Positions 10,440 through 20,321 of a stretch of 64,000 nucleotides of DNA are shown here, one piece after another (within the stretch, counting starts at the first letter, position 1; the number at the start of each line of letters is the position of its first letter). Under the pieces are notes generated by a model. It was not told the DNA's origin and made no database searches. It saw only the letters and a program-made list of their open reading frames with translations. The DNA comes from Anthracocystis setariae (taxonomy: Eukaryota > Basidiomycota > Ustilaginomycetes > Ustilaginales > Ustilaginaceae): assembly GCA_928724745.1 (NCBI GenBank), contig CAKMXJ010000039.1, positions 248,001 through 312,000 on the forward strand, read 5' to 3'. The position numbers were made by a program, and so were the translations under genes.

Positions 10440-11789
10440 ATGTCTTCCAACGCAGGGCTCCCCACGCCCTCGCTCTCGACCCGAGCCCTCCACGCTGATC
10501 ATCCTGACCCCACCGTCAATGCCAACTACGCCGTCGCCCCCTCGATCTCGCTTTCTACCACCTTCCGCGCGCCTCATCCCTCTTCGGCCCACTCCAAGTT
10601 GCTCGACGATGTCGGCAAGGGTGAAGCAGTGTTTGACATGCAGGATCCCTCCTTCCACATCTACTCGCGATACTCGCAAGAAACCAACATCCGCGCCGAA
10701 AAGGTGTTGAGTCAAGTTCTGGGTGCAAATGCTTTGACGTACAGTTCGGGCCTGACAGCTGCGTATGCTGCGATACTCCACTATGCCCCTAGCGTCATTG
10801 CGATCAAACGTGGCTACCATGGTGTTCACATGTCCATCAAGCTCTATTCTCGCGGACGCAACGTCAAGATCATCGATTTGGACGACGACTACCAAGCCGC
10901 CATGCGATCTTCCACCGCTAGCAGCGCTGACCACGTCGACGCCGTCCAGCGAGGCGGTCTTCTCGTCTGGGTCGAGACCCCGCTCAACCCCTCTGGCGAA
11001 GCCCGCGACCTGGTCAAGTACGTCCAGAAAGCCAAAGCCGTCGCCGACGCGCACGTTGTGGTCGACTCCACTTTTGCACCGCCGCCTCTTCAAGACCCTT
11101 TCGTCCAGGGCGTAGATATGGTCATGCATTCCGGAACCAAGTACTTTGGCGGTCACTCCGACCTCCTCTGCGGCGTCCTTGCTGTCAAGGACAAGAAGCA
11201 ATGGGACAGTCTGTGGAGCGACCGCACCTATCTTGGGGCCAACCTCGGCAGTATGGAGGCCTACTTGTTGTTGAGGTCCTTGCGTACACTCACCGTGAGG
11301 GTGAAGAAGCAGTCCGAGACCGCAACGCTGCTGGCCAAGTGGTTGCACTCGCTCACCACCTCTACTTCAGGCGTCGCTAAGGAAGACGCAGAACTGGCCG
11401 GAGGAAAGGTCGTCGCTCGGACGTATCACTCTTCTCTTCAGCCTCGATCTGACCTCGATGACGTGGTGACCAAGGGGGCTACACCCGAAGATCCGACTTT
11501 TGATCCATCGGCCCAGATGCCAGGTGGACACGCCCCCACGTTTGCCTTCCGCACCACCAAGCCGGAATACGCCACGTTTGTTCCACACGTCACCACCTAC
11601 TTCACCCCAGCCACCTCGCTCGGTGGAGTCGAGAGTCTGCTCGAGCACAGAGTCAAGAGCGACGCCACTGAGGATCCTAGGATCATCCGCATCTCGGTCG
11701 GTCTAGAGGAGTTTGAGGATCTCAGGGCCGATCTCAGAGCAGCTTTCCACGAGGTCCTCGCAAGGGAGAAGAACGGCCAGCTGCAGTAG
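10440..11789 (+). CDS. PLP-dependent Cys/Met metabolism enzyme (cystathionine gamma-synthase/lyase family)
   Basis: Single exon, 449 residues. The fold-type I PLP signature SGTKYFGGHSD places the Schiff-base lysine at about residue 234. Upstream are YSRYSQETN, which in this family binds substrate and phosphate, TYSSGLTAAYAAIL, the cofactor ring-stacking region, and VVDSTFAPP with the conserved Asp. The family catalyses trans-sulfuration reactions (cystathionine synthesis or cleavage, homocysteine formation). Fungi have several paralogues, and this one resembles the less-studied group that includes yeast YHR112C, so the exact reaction is not determined. It is probably cytosolic. The ATG at 10440 was preferred over a TTG three codons earlier. 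Confidence 0.85.
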   Translation: MSSNAGLPTPSLSTRALHADHPDPTVNANYAVAPSISLSTTFRAPHPSSAHSKLLDDVGKGEAVFDMQDPSFHIYSRYSQETNIRAEKVLSQVLGANALTYSSGLTAAYAAILHYAPSVIAIKRGYHGVHMSIKLYSRGRNVKIIDLDDDYQAAMRSSTASSADHVDAVQRGGLLVWVETPLNPSGEARDLVKYVQKAKAVADAHVVVDSTFAPPPLQDPFVQGVDMVMHSGTKYFGGHSDLLCGVLAVKDKKQWDSLWSDRTYLGANLGSMEAYLLLRSLRTLTVRVKKQSETATLLAKWLHSLTTSTSGVAKEDAELAGGKVVARTYHSSLQPRSDLDDVVTKGATPEDPTFDPSAQMPGGHAPTFAFRTTKPEYATFVPHVTTYFTPATSLGGVESLLEHRVKSDATEDPRIIRISVGLEEFEDLRADLRAAFHEVLAREKNGQLQ

Positions 11790-12090
11790 ATAGAGCGCAT
11801 AGAATGTGTACATCAAGTCCATGTTAGTCGATCGGGTTCGAAGCTTGCCTGTACGAAGATAGCAGGTCTGGAGTGACAACGACGCGATTTTCACTCGCAG
11901 CCGGGAGAAAACTCGTAACGAATATGATTAAGATAAAGCAAAGCGTCGTTGCCTACTGGTAGTACAAGATGAGTGAGATTACGAAACCGAAGCGAGAGAG
12001 AAGGAGCCCAATGTTTACTATATGGTTGCGCTGGAAAGTAGGACCGACCAAATGAGGGGGAAATTAATGGAGAACGGGGGAGAGGGGGAA
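11790..12090. other. convergent 3' flanks
   Basis: Spacer between the converging PLP enzyme and the Con7-like gene. No structure of note was seen. Confidence 0.6.
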
Positions 12091-13968
12091 TTAGACGCTT
12101 CCGCGATGGGCGGAGAGGTAAGCGTTGATACTGTTGTAGTGCGCGTTGGGGGTTGTGGATGAGGTTGGGTAGGGAAGTCTATTATTATCGTTCGTATATT
12201 GAAGCGAGGGATTGGTATGGGAGTGGTCGTGATGAGCCTGGGATGATGGATCTGCGGACGCGCTGTTGAGGTAAAATCCGTGAGAAACGCCAGGAGCAGA
12301 CGAGACGGACGACATGCTGTACCTTCCCAGGGTCGCCATGGGTGTAGGGAGGTGAGCGAGACCAGGGAGAGTGGAGCCAAACCCACCCATTGCGGCCGGT
12401 GGGCCGATGGGCAGTGTCGATGGACCTGCACCTTCACCATGACCGACGGTGGCATCGGCATAACCAGCACCACTGAAGTTGGCACGATGTGTTTGCTGTT
12501 CACTCATGCTCGACTGTCTCGCTTGCCTCCTCTGTTCCTCCTCCTTCTTCTGCTTGCGCCACGCCTTGCGCATATCCTTGAACTCACCGGGCGATCGTTT
12601 GGGTCCATGCTTCTGCATCGCCACATGCGCATTGAGATGATTCAGTGTCCCGTAACTCTTGGTGCAACCTGGCCAGCTGCAAGGGTAGAGTCGTTCGATC
12701 TCATCGTATCGTCGACGCGGACGTTTCTTGCTCGCACTGCCGGCGTAGTTGCCACCAAAGTAATGACCACCGTAGCTGTGCGATGGCATCCCCATCCCGG
12801 ACGACAGAGGGTTGCCATCATTGCCTGACGCCATGTACGAAAACACCTTGCCCGTACCGGTAGCGGTGGGATCGGGCATCGACATGCGTCGATGCTGGTA
12901 GAACGGATCGACACCAGCAGCATGTCCACCCGCACCCGCACCCGCACCCGCGCCGCCAGCCGCAGGCGTGTAGGCACGCGAACTTGAACCAGCCGAATGA
13001 CCCACCTCGGACCCCTCGGCAGATCCCTCGTGCGCAGCCAAACCAACACCAAACTGACTGAACATCCCATCGGCCGTATGTGGTCGCGCAGAACCGGACG
13101 AGTTCTCCCACGCCGCCAAACCATGCACGCGAGGCGGCGCCGGCGTGCCAGCAGTACGCTCCGAATACGCTGCCGACTCCAACAGCGGACCCGAGATCGA
13201 AGCACGGTGTTGTTGGAAGTATTGCGCCATGCCGGTGGGATGGGCCTGATAGTCGGGCTCGTGGAAGTAGCCGCCGCTGGCCGGATGAGCATGGTGCGAC
13301 TGCTGGTGAGACCCAGTGGTGGCGGCCGATTCGTGCGACGGATATTCGTTTGGGCTTTCCACCATTGCTGCTGACTTTCGATGGTGTGTGCTGTGGTTCC
13401 AGCTCGGCTCGTGATGCGATGGGGACGTCTGTCCACTATCCGCCTCGACCGTGCCAACGCTGGCGACGGTGGGCGAAGATGTCGAAAACGGTTGGGACAG
13501 TGCCGACACCTGATGCAGAGACGGTGTGCCGAAGTTGTAGCTGCTTCCTGCGCTCATTTCTGGTGAAGATCCGCCACCGGAACCAACGGATGTTTCCAAA
13601 GTGTTGCTGTCCGAGCCGCTTGCAGACAGGGTAAGAGCAGATTGCGACGCAGCAGTAGCGGGGCCGGGTTCGGAATCGAGATTGGACGAGAGACCTGCTT
13701 GGACGAGGTCGGCCGACGAGTTTGCTTGGACGTGGTCGAGGAAGAGCTGGGAGAAGGTTTTGGGGGTGGAGTCGAACTCGAACGAGGAGATCGAACTTTT
13801 GGAGGTAAGATGTTCAGGGCTCGTGTCTGTTGTAACGCAAGAGTTCCAGAATATCGAATGGTCCGAGTGATAAGCGTTCAAGTCGATCCCTGAAGGGACG
13901 TGGGTTTGCTCGTTAACGCGCTGGAGCCAAGTGTGTGCCTGCGCGGGTCCTTGCTGAGACCGAAGCAT
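12091..13968 (-). CDS. C2H2 zinc-finger transcription factor, Con7-like
   Basis: 625 residues from the ATG at 13968. A C2H2 finger (YPCSWPGCTKSYGTLNHLN and the following HVAMQKH) lies near residues 426-452. It is followed by a highly basic helix beginning GPKRSPGEFKDMRKAWRKQK, the arrangement of Con7, the Magnaporthe regulator needed for conidial shape, appressorium formation and cell-wall gene expression. The N-terminal 420 residues are rich in Ser, His, Gly and Pro and low in complexity, with a Gly-Ala run near residues 345-355. The frame stays open upstream to a TTG at 14103, and the extra 45 codons look protein-like, so an upstream exon joined by an acceptor near 14082 or 14095 is possible. 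The gene has a leader or promoter region of 1 kb or more rich in pyrimidines on its own strand. It probably acts in the nucleus in development or cell-wall control. Confidence 0.82.
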   Translation of the reverse strand: MLRSQQGPAQAHTWLQRVNEQTHVPSGIDLNAYHSDHSIFWNSCVTTDTSPEHLTSKSSISSFEFDSTPKTFSQLFLDHVQANSSADLVQAGLSSNLDSEPGPATAASQSALTLSASGSDSNTLETSVGSGGGSSPEMSAGSSYNFGTPSLHQVSALSQPFSTSSPTVASVGTVEADSGQTSPSHHEPSWNHSTHHRKSAAMVESPNEYPSHESAATTGSHQQSHHAHPASGGYFHEPDYQAHPTGMAQYFQQHRASISGPLLESAAYSERTAGTPAPPRVHGLAAWENSSGSARPHTADGMFSQFGVGLAAHEGSAEGSEVGHSAGSSSRAYTPAAGGAGAGAGAGGHAAGVDPFYQHRRMSMPDPTATGTGKVFSYMASGNDGNPLSSGMGMPSHSYGGHYFGGNYAGSASKKRPRRRYDEIERLYPCSWPGCTKSYGTLNHLNAHVAMQKHGPKRSPGEFKDMRKAWRKQKKEEEQRRQARQSSMSEQQTHRANFSGAGYADATVGHGEGAGPSTLPIGPPAAMGGFGSTLPGLAHLPTPMATLGRYSMSSVSSAPGVSHGFYLNSASADPSSQAHHDHSHTNPSLQYTNDNNRLPYPTSSTTPNAHYNSINAYLSAHRGSV

Positions 13969-15250
13969 GCGTGCGAACGAGGCAGCTGGACAGCCAACCA
14001 AAGCTGCTTCAGGGGGGGCGACGAAGGGAAAGGAATCTTGACCGTCGAAGACTATAGATCGGCTCGACAATGCTGCAGAATGAGCGAACCTGTCAACACC
14101 CAAGGCAGCTAGCGGAGAGTATTAGGAGCAGACGTGCAACAACAAACAAGATCTCACGAGGCTCGTGGAGACAATGGGAGGCAAGCTAGTGGCGCTGAAA
14201 AGCAAAGGAGCAAGGCGTTTGCGGCTGACAAGACTTCGTTTGTAGAGTTTCACGTTTGTTTGTGGCTTGACCTGGGTCTTGAGCCGCTGTTCGAGGAGAA
14301 GCCAGGGCTGCGATCCAAGCGCTAGTGTCGTCGAGGCGGATCCAGTGGGTGCGAGAATGCAACAGAGCGTTGATGAAGATTCAAGCTGCACGAGATGCCG
14401 TTAGTGGGCATGCAACGGAAGCGATCCGAGCGCCGATATGTATCCAAGCTGAGGATCGAGCAGGGGCGAGCAGGGCGTACTGATTGCCGAATGGAAGGGG
14501 TCCGAGTGGTGGCGTCGATATCACCGGTGAAGACGTTAGGTGTAGAAAAAGCGTGAGCCGGGGTCAGACGTGTAGGGAAGAAGCGGTTAGGATCTAGGTG
14601 GTGAAAGTTATATGATGGAAGGCTTGTCAAGACATGAGTACAAGGGGGGACCAAAAGGGAAAGACACTTGACTTTATGGATGAGAGCAGCCGGGGTTGAG
14701 GTTTGGGGTGAACAGAGACAGCACCCCGAAGCATGACAGCATGACCGGAAGCGAGCTGCGCATCTGTACTCTGTACAATCATGGGATGGGTTTGTGAGCC
14801 GCGGGGATGTCGGATTGAATGAGCAAGCGCTTGGTCGAGATAGAGTTGCGCATGAAGCGAATCAACTGGAACCGCATCGCAACTCAGACTGGCTTGGCAA
14901 CCTGCGGCCAAGGTGCGGCATCGAAGCAGACACTGAATCAGACAATCCAAAGACTGGCACAGAGACGAAGCCGCACAAGAAGGGTCAAAAGGGGTCACAA
15001 GCCGAAGTGAGACGGGTAAGGTAGGAGCACAGATCCCAAGCGAGAAGAGAGGTCGAAGGCAAAGACTAGACGTTGCCGAGACGATAATGCATACACGAAC
15101 GCAGAGCTTGCAGCACCAAGCTTGCAAGTCAAACAGCGCGGGTGCAATTACTCGACAGCAGCAGTTCACCATCGCTCTCGTTTTCACCAATAAAAAGATA
15201 AAAGAAGAAAAAAAAAAAGAGAAAAAAAAAAGAAAAAAAAGGAGGCAGTC
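13969..15250 (-). other. leader and promoter region of the Con7-like gene
   Basis: No convincing gene. The plus strand is purine-rich over much of this stretch, so the minus strand reads as the long pyrimidine-rich leader typical of regulatory genes in these fungi. A strong polypurine block lies at 15191-15242. Confidence 0.5.
15191..15242 (-). promoter_or_regulatory. polypyrimidine tract on the minus strand
   Basis: About 52 bases are almost purely A with a few G on the plus strand, that is T and C on the coding strand of the Con7-like gene. It lies 1.2 kb upstream of its ATG. Such CT-rich blocks often precede transcription starts in filamentous fungi; the link here is inferred. Confidence 0.45.
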
Positions 15251-16289
15251 GGGTTAGTTTAGGAAAGAGTGTGCTGTACTGAATGAACTGTGATACTGTA
15301 TTGTCTGTCCTTTACCTCGGTAGAGCGCGTCATTGCAGGTCGCCTCGGCGTATAACGTATTACACACTGTGTGTGCATCTGCGATTGCCAGACATCGCGT
15401 GCGCATTGCAAAGGTTTCCTATCGGCAGCACTATGCAAATGCTGGGCAGTGAAGATCCATGGTGGATCATCGAGACCAGTGGGGTATCAGCGCAAGGCTA
15501 CAGAGTATCTGCGTGCAGAGCAAGTGTCGAAAAGGATCGATGATTGTGACAAGGCAAAGCGCGTTACGACCAGATCCCAAGCTCAACTGGACACTGTGTC
15601 GATGGGCTGTTCCACAGTACAGTGCAGGAAAGATGAGCAGGAAGCGAGATGGTCGGGCGACGTCTATTGCCAATTCATCAACTCGAGTTACTCGCAACGG
15701 AATAATAACCCTGATGCAGAAATCTGCGAACAATGCCTGGCGTGCCAACTTGGATGCAGTACCGGTAGCGGTAGACAATGCAAGAGATTGCCAAGTACAG
15801 TACCAGAACAGCCATGAAGTGGGTCCTCCTTTCCGTGAGGTCTGTGATGCCTTAGCTCGTGCGTGACGGCCCTACCGGCATGAGAAGATGCCTTCGAAGC
15901 TGGCACAGAAAGTGCGTCACCGAAGCGCCCGAGCCACCAACGCGGCAGCTTGTCGTCGTGAAACCATCGATGGGAACAATGAAGCATGTCGAACGTTCCT
16001 ACAGGAGAGGCATCCTTTGGCAACGAATTCAGAAGTCTGGTGAGGCGTTGTTTGGTCACGCTGGCGACGATGCGTTCATGTACCGTAATTCCCTCGACAG
16101 GCCGATGATCATTCTCACAGGACGGTGGCGATTGTCTGATCCGCAGTCCATAGCACTTCAATACTACTCCTGAGAAAGCCCGCCTTGCTGAAAGCCGCAG
16201 CGAGGGTCGGAGGCACTTGGACTGTTATGGAGCAATGTATCAGACAAGTTTTAAAATATATAAAATAATTGTATTTATTTCTCGGGGGG

Positions 16290-16307
16290 TTTTTTTTTTT
16301 TTTTTTT
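16290..16307 (+). repeat. poly(T) tract, 18 nt
   Basis: An uninterrupted T18 directly after GGGGGG in the gene-poor interval. Confidence 0.9.
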
Positions 16308-17591
16308 CGATGGGCGGAACACGGGAACCGCTCTGTTTCTAGAAAAGGGAAAGGCAGCAACAACAGCAGCTGCTGCTCATGCAGATGGTCAATAATCATG
16401 GTCAGCCCCGGTAGCAAAGCAAAGCAAAAGAAAGCAACAAGCGATCCTTTGCAGACCTTGGACCATCTTTGTCGGATGCAGTGCTTGGGTCGCGATGAGG
16501 CCGGACACTGGTCGAGTGCGCTCTTTTGTGAGGTGGGGCGTCCAAGTCCGGTCGATTGAGCCGAATTCGCTTGCTGCTGGCATCGATGATTCGATGAGTT
16601 CTAACGATACTGCTGGAGCAGCGTGTACTTTAGCTGTCCTGTTCCCTTTTTTATTTTTTATGTTTTATTTGTTTAGGACTTCCTTGGTGCTCAGTGCGGC
16701 TGCATTGCGTTCTCTGCCTCACTTTCTTCTGCGGGCTTGGTCAAATTAGACTATGAATGTGCGGGTTGGCATGTAGCAGAACTGTACAACACAGTATAAT
16801 ACAGTATGTAGCTGAGAGGAGTTGAGGCAATCGCTGATTGGATCTACCAAACCTAGCCTACCCAAGGAACGCGCCCAAGGATGCCATCGTCGAAGCTCAA
16901 TTGCCTCTATCAACTGGGATACTCTCTCTGCCTGAGCCCAAGATACTGTCAGATCAATTGCGACGGGCAACATGCCCCGTCGAAGAACTCTTCAATTCTG
17001 CTTGGTCCAATCGGTGGCACGTTCAAGCCATATCCGGCAGGCAATCAGCGGATGAGGGTCGACTGACTTGGTTCTGTCTAGGGATTGAGGCTCGACGAGC
17101 TTGCAAAGGCGCATTCAAAGCAATGCAATGGTAAGGGGAACATCGACGCCGACGCTTATCTCAACAGAGTGATGCCGAGAAACCAAACAGCATCCAACCC
17201 CTCACGCAAGTACTGCACCATAGTATAATACGCGCAAGCACGACAAGTCATAAGCACCCCCTAGCAGCGACAGTACAGTACAGGATAGATTCGCGGCGCG
17301 GGTGTCTTGAGCTTGGTTGAATTTGGGCGGCGGCTACACGGCTCTGGTACGCATGATTCCAATAACTGCTCAGCTGAACCTCCGCAGGCTCGCTTAATCG
17401 AGGCGAAGCAATGTGGTGCATCTACGGCATACCAAAGGTCTCGAACGTGCGGACGGTAAGTAGCTCAGCACTTTCAACCCGAAATCACCCTACCGGTTCA
17501 TGGCGAGTCGCTGATGGATACGCTCACGCTCGATTTCAATGCCAAAAGGGAAAAGGCGTGCTTGCGATCGCATCTTGGTCGGGCTGACTTG

Positions 17592-17620
17592 TTTTTTTTT
17601 TTTTTTTTTTTTTTTTTTTT
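17592..17620 (+). repeat. poly(T) tract, 29 nt
   Basis: An uninterrupted T29, the longest homopolymer in the window, in the gene-poor interval. Its exact length may be affected by sequencing error. Confidence 0.9.
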
Positions 17621-17913
17621 GGCACTCACTCTTGAATGATACGGTGGATGTCTTTTCTGTCGATGTACTGGTATTGTTCTGCTCGCTCTTGATCCTCTCG
17701 AAGCTCGGCTGCATGGATTGCAGATTGCTGGCTACGATCATATTTCATTCCATTTTCTCCAAAAATGACGGGAATCGCTCGAGTTCCAGACTATCAGATG
17801 ATCACTCTTTGAGACAGACACAATTCAAGCGGAGCTTGATTGGCTGGGCTGCATAATGGACAGCCAACTACCAATTAAATAACGTTTGCTACGCTCTCCA
17901 TCACAGTGTACCA

Positions 17914-17935
17914 TACAGTACAGTACAATGCAGTA
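17914..17935 (+). repeat. CAGTA array
   Basis: TACAGTACAGTACAATGCAGTA, a degenerate tandem array of the same 5-base unit as at 6653 and 30461. Confidence 0.65.
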
Positions 17936-19452
17936 CTTGAAAGGGACACCTCGATTTTCCCACCATGCCAGCATCCCTTTCTTTGATGCCGATCTCAAGA
18001 GGTTGAACCAAATCGTTCAACCGGTGAGGCGCAACGAGACGATTCAGCATACGCTTGTCATGAGACTCAGTATGCTGGGTCTGGTCTGGCGTGGAGATCA
18101 TCCAAACTCGCTGACCTTGCCTCTCTTTCAGCACAGACCGACGCGCATAAATCAATGCTTTCGGTCTCGGCTCTCTTGCCATTTTGGCACAGCTGATCTC
18201 GTTCTGCATTTGCCTGAGCGTGGTGACTTTGGCTGTTGATGAAAGCCAGCAAGCAGCAGCGGGATACGCGCTCACAAAGTTGTGCTTTCTGTTCATGAGG
18301 CGGAATTCATTCCAGTCTCTGCTATCGGCCGTCACTTCCGTACTGCTTCAGACCTACACTCCCGAGACATTCAGGATGCCGGCTCATCACCAGGTGATAT
18401 CTCATCTCGAAACACCACCAAACTGCCCATCGGCTTCCGCCTTTGGTTGACTGAACCCTTTCTTTGGCCATCAATGTAGAATGACAAAATGTACGCAGCA
18501 GACGATGCTTATTGTTTGGACGCTCCGTCTAAACCCAAATCACTTGCGAGACGGGACTCGAACGCTAATTCATAGCCGCCACAGCATCCACGTCGTTCGG
18601 GGGCTTCGGTGCCCAGATGCATCTGAAATCTCACACCGGGGCTGGTTGGTACAAGAGGGATACTATGAACTAGCAACATGGTATGAAGACTTGCGCTCCT
18701 TGATTAGATTCGTCCTTTCTCCAAATAACTCGGCGAATTCAGAAAGAGAACCCTGGATTTTCCTACGCGAGCAGCGAAGAGCTCCTGTCAAGCCTCTTGC
18801 GATCTCGACTTGTTCGCACAGTACGGTCGTCAAACTCTTGCGTGGGTATTCTAGACTGATCTCAATTAGTCGATAGATCTCGATCTCTTGTCGTGGTCAT
18901 CAACTCGAAAGAACAGTCGGGTTGGTTCTACCTCCGACGCGAACCGTTAATGTGTTAGAAAAAAAGGCTCCGACTCAGGAATAGCTCTCGATTTTGCCCT
19001 TTCTCCAACAAAATTGCACATCGACTCTCTGTTTTTATCGGTGCTGCGACTGTAGCCGAACGGCTATCCGAGTCAGATGATAAGCATTGTCATTACGGCA
19101 TTGATTGGCGGCTCCGCGGGCTTTCAACAGATTCGTGCATCTTGCTACAGAGCGAGACCGACTGTCGGGGATTGGGGTGTATTGTGCCAGTCGTCAACTG
19201 CGTCCGTCGTCGCCGACAGGGTTGTGACTTTTGCGGGGAAAGAAAAGCTTGCTGCAGCGTCAAAAGACTCGTCGGGAGCTTTTTGACATTTCGAATTGCG
19301 CCATCGCATTCTAAATCACCAAAACATCAGATCCACCTTGCCACCGACCGCCGGCTGCAATAGGCTACCGATAGGCCATCATTAGCCCACCGAGACTTTG
19401 TCTCGAACTGCTCCACGGTAGAGTCAGTCTCGGTGTCCGAATCACACAACCC

Positions 19453-19459
19453 TATAAAT
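19453..19459 (+). promoter_or_regulatory. TATA-like box without a clear gene
   Basis: CCTATAAAT lies in the gene-poor interval, about 80 bases upstream of a small 44-codon frame at 19537-19671. Either it drives that frame or a non-coding transcript, or it is chance. Confidence 0.3.
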
Positions 19460-19536
19460 TCGTTCGTTAGGTGGAGTTGATTCCTATAGATTGACTTATC
19501 GCTCCAAGTGGAACGAATCCAAGGCCGTACGCGACG

Positions 19537-19671
19537 ATGCCGTGGATCTCAAGTGTACGTAACGCCATCCCATCTGAGCTCGCTAGTTTGTCCAACAGTG
19601 CCGAGACCACTTCTTGGCATTCCAAACTCAACTCAACCGACCCCGAGTCCAGCCCCCCTACCCCCCCCTAA
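19537..19671 (+). CDS. small hypothetical ORF, 44 residues
   Basis: ATG at 19537, TAA at 19669-19671. The product starts MPWISSVRNAIPSELASLSN and ends in a proline-rich tail made by a C-rich DNA stretch. No family is recognised, and there is no signal peptide or other motif. The only support is a TATA-like box about 80 bases upstream and its isolation in a gene-poor region, so it may well be chance. Confidence 0.15.
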   Translation: MPWISSVRNAIPSELASLSNSAETTSWHSKLNSTDPESSPPTPP

Positions 19672-20321
19672 CCCCTCCGGCAGATGATGATGTTCTTAAC
19701 CCACACTAATGCACAACCAGACCCTGCGCGCATCCAAGATGAAGCCACACCCTGAATGCCGGATCGCAGAAACCCAACCCTGTCGCCCACACCCGATGCC
19801 ACCCCATCACAACAGCTCCATCGTACCCAACGACCAACTCGCTGCCCAAAACCAGAACAGACATGACATTGCAAAAGCCAGATACAAGTCGAGACTCAGT
19901 GGTCACCAGTGTGAGGAAATGCAAAGAATTGGCTATCGATTTTGTGATCATCAAACCGAGTTGATCGTATCGACGCACTGATTCTCATCGATCGACCGCG
20001 GCAGGTTCTCAAAAGCGTCAGTAAACGAGCACGACTGTTGGATCTTGACTCACCGCTGAGAATGCGACAACGTTCTTGCTCCCATGGACGTTGTACTTGC
20101 ACCGTTTTTGATGGGTAGCTCTTGGAAAAGGAACCGGATCTGACACGTCTGTCGCCCTGCAAATCTGGAGTCATATCCACTATTGAGCTCCATCTCGATA
20201 CTTTCTCTCGGATGAGGAGTTACGGTTGGGGGCTTTCAATGTCGGGCCGTATCAGATGGGTGACCGGAAAAGGGATTGCTGCTGCGAGGCGAGACTGCGC
20301 AAGGATGCGTGGGCGGTCGCA

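Larger units (their letters stand above)
15251..20321. other. gene-poor interval
   Basis: About 5 kb in which no frame on either strand looks like a real protein and no RNA family is recognised. It contains T18 (16290-16307), T29 (17592-17620), several CAGTA/TGTAC motifs (15613, 15793, 16781-16807, 17271, 17914), a C-rich stretch at 19652-19677 and a TATA-like box at 19453. It may be regulatory or may hold unrecognised non-coding transcripts. Confidence 0.55.

Noticed and set aside
18540..18600. tRNA-like B-box string (GGGACTCGAAC on the plus strand)
   Set aside because: The bases around it cannot form the 5-bp T stem and no acceptor stem was found.
18481..18876. 131-codon plus-strand frame
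   Set aside because: It begins with ATG but has no recognisable domain and no protein-like composition; not reported as a gene.
19652..19677. C-rich TACCCCCCCCTAACCCC resembling degenerate telomeric repeat
   Set aside because: It does not contain a full TTAGGG permutation in tandem; likely simple sequence.
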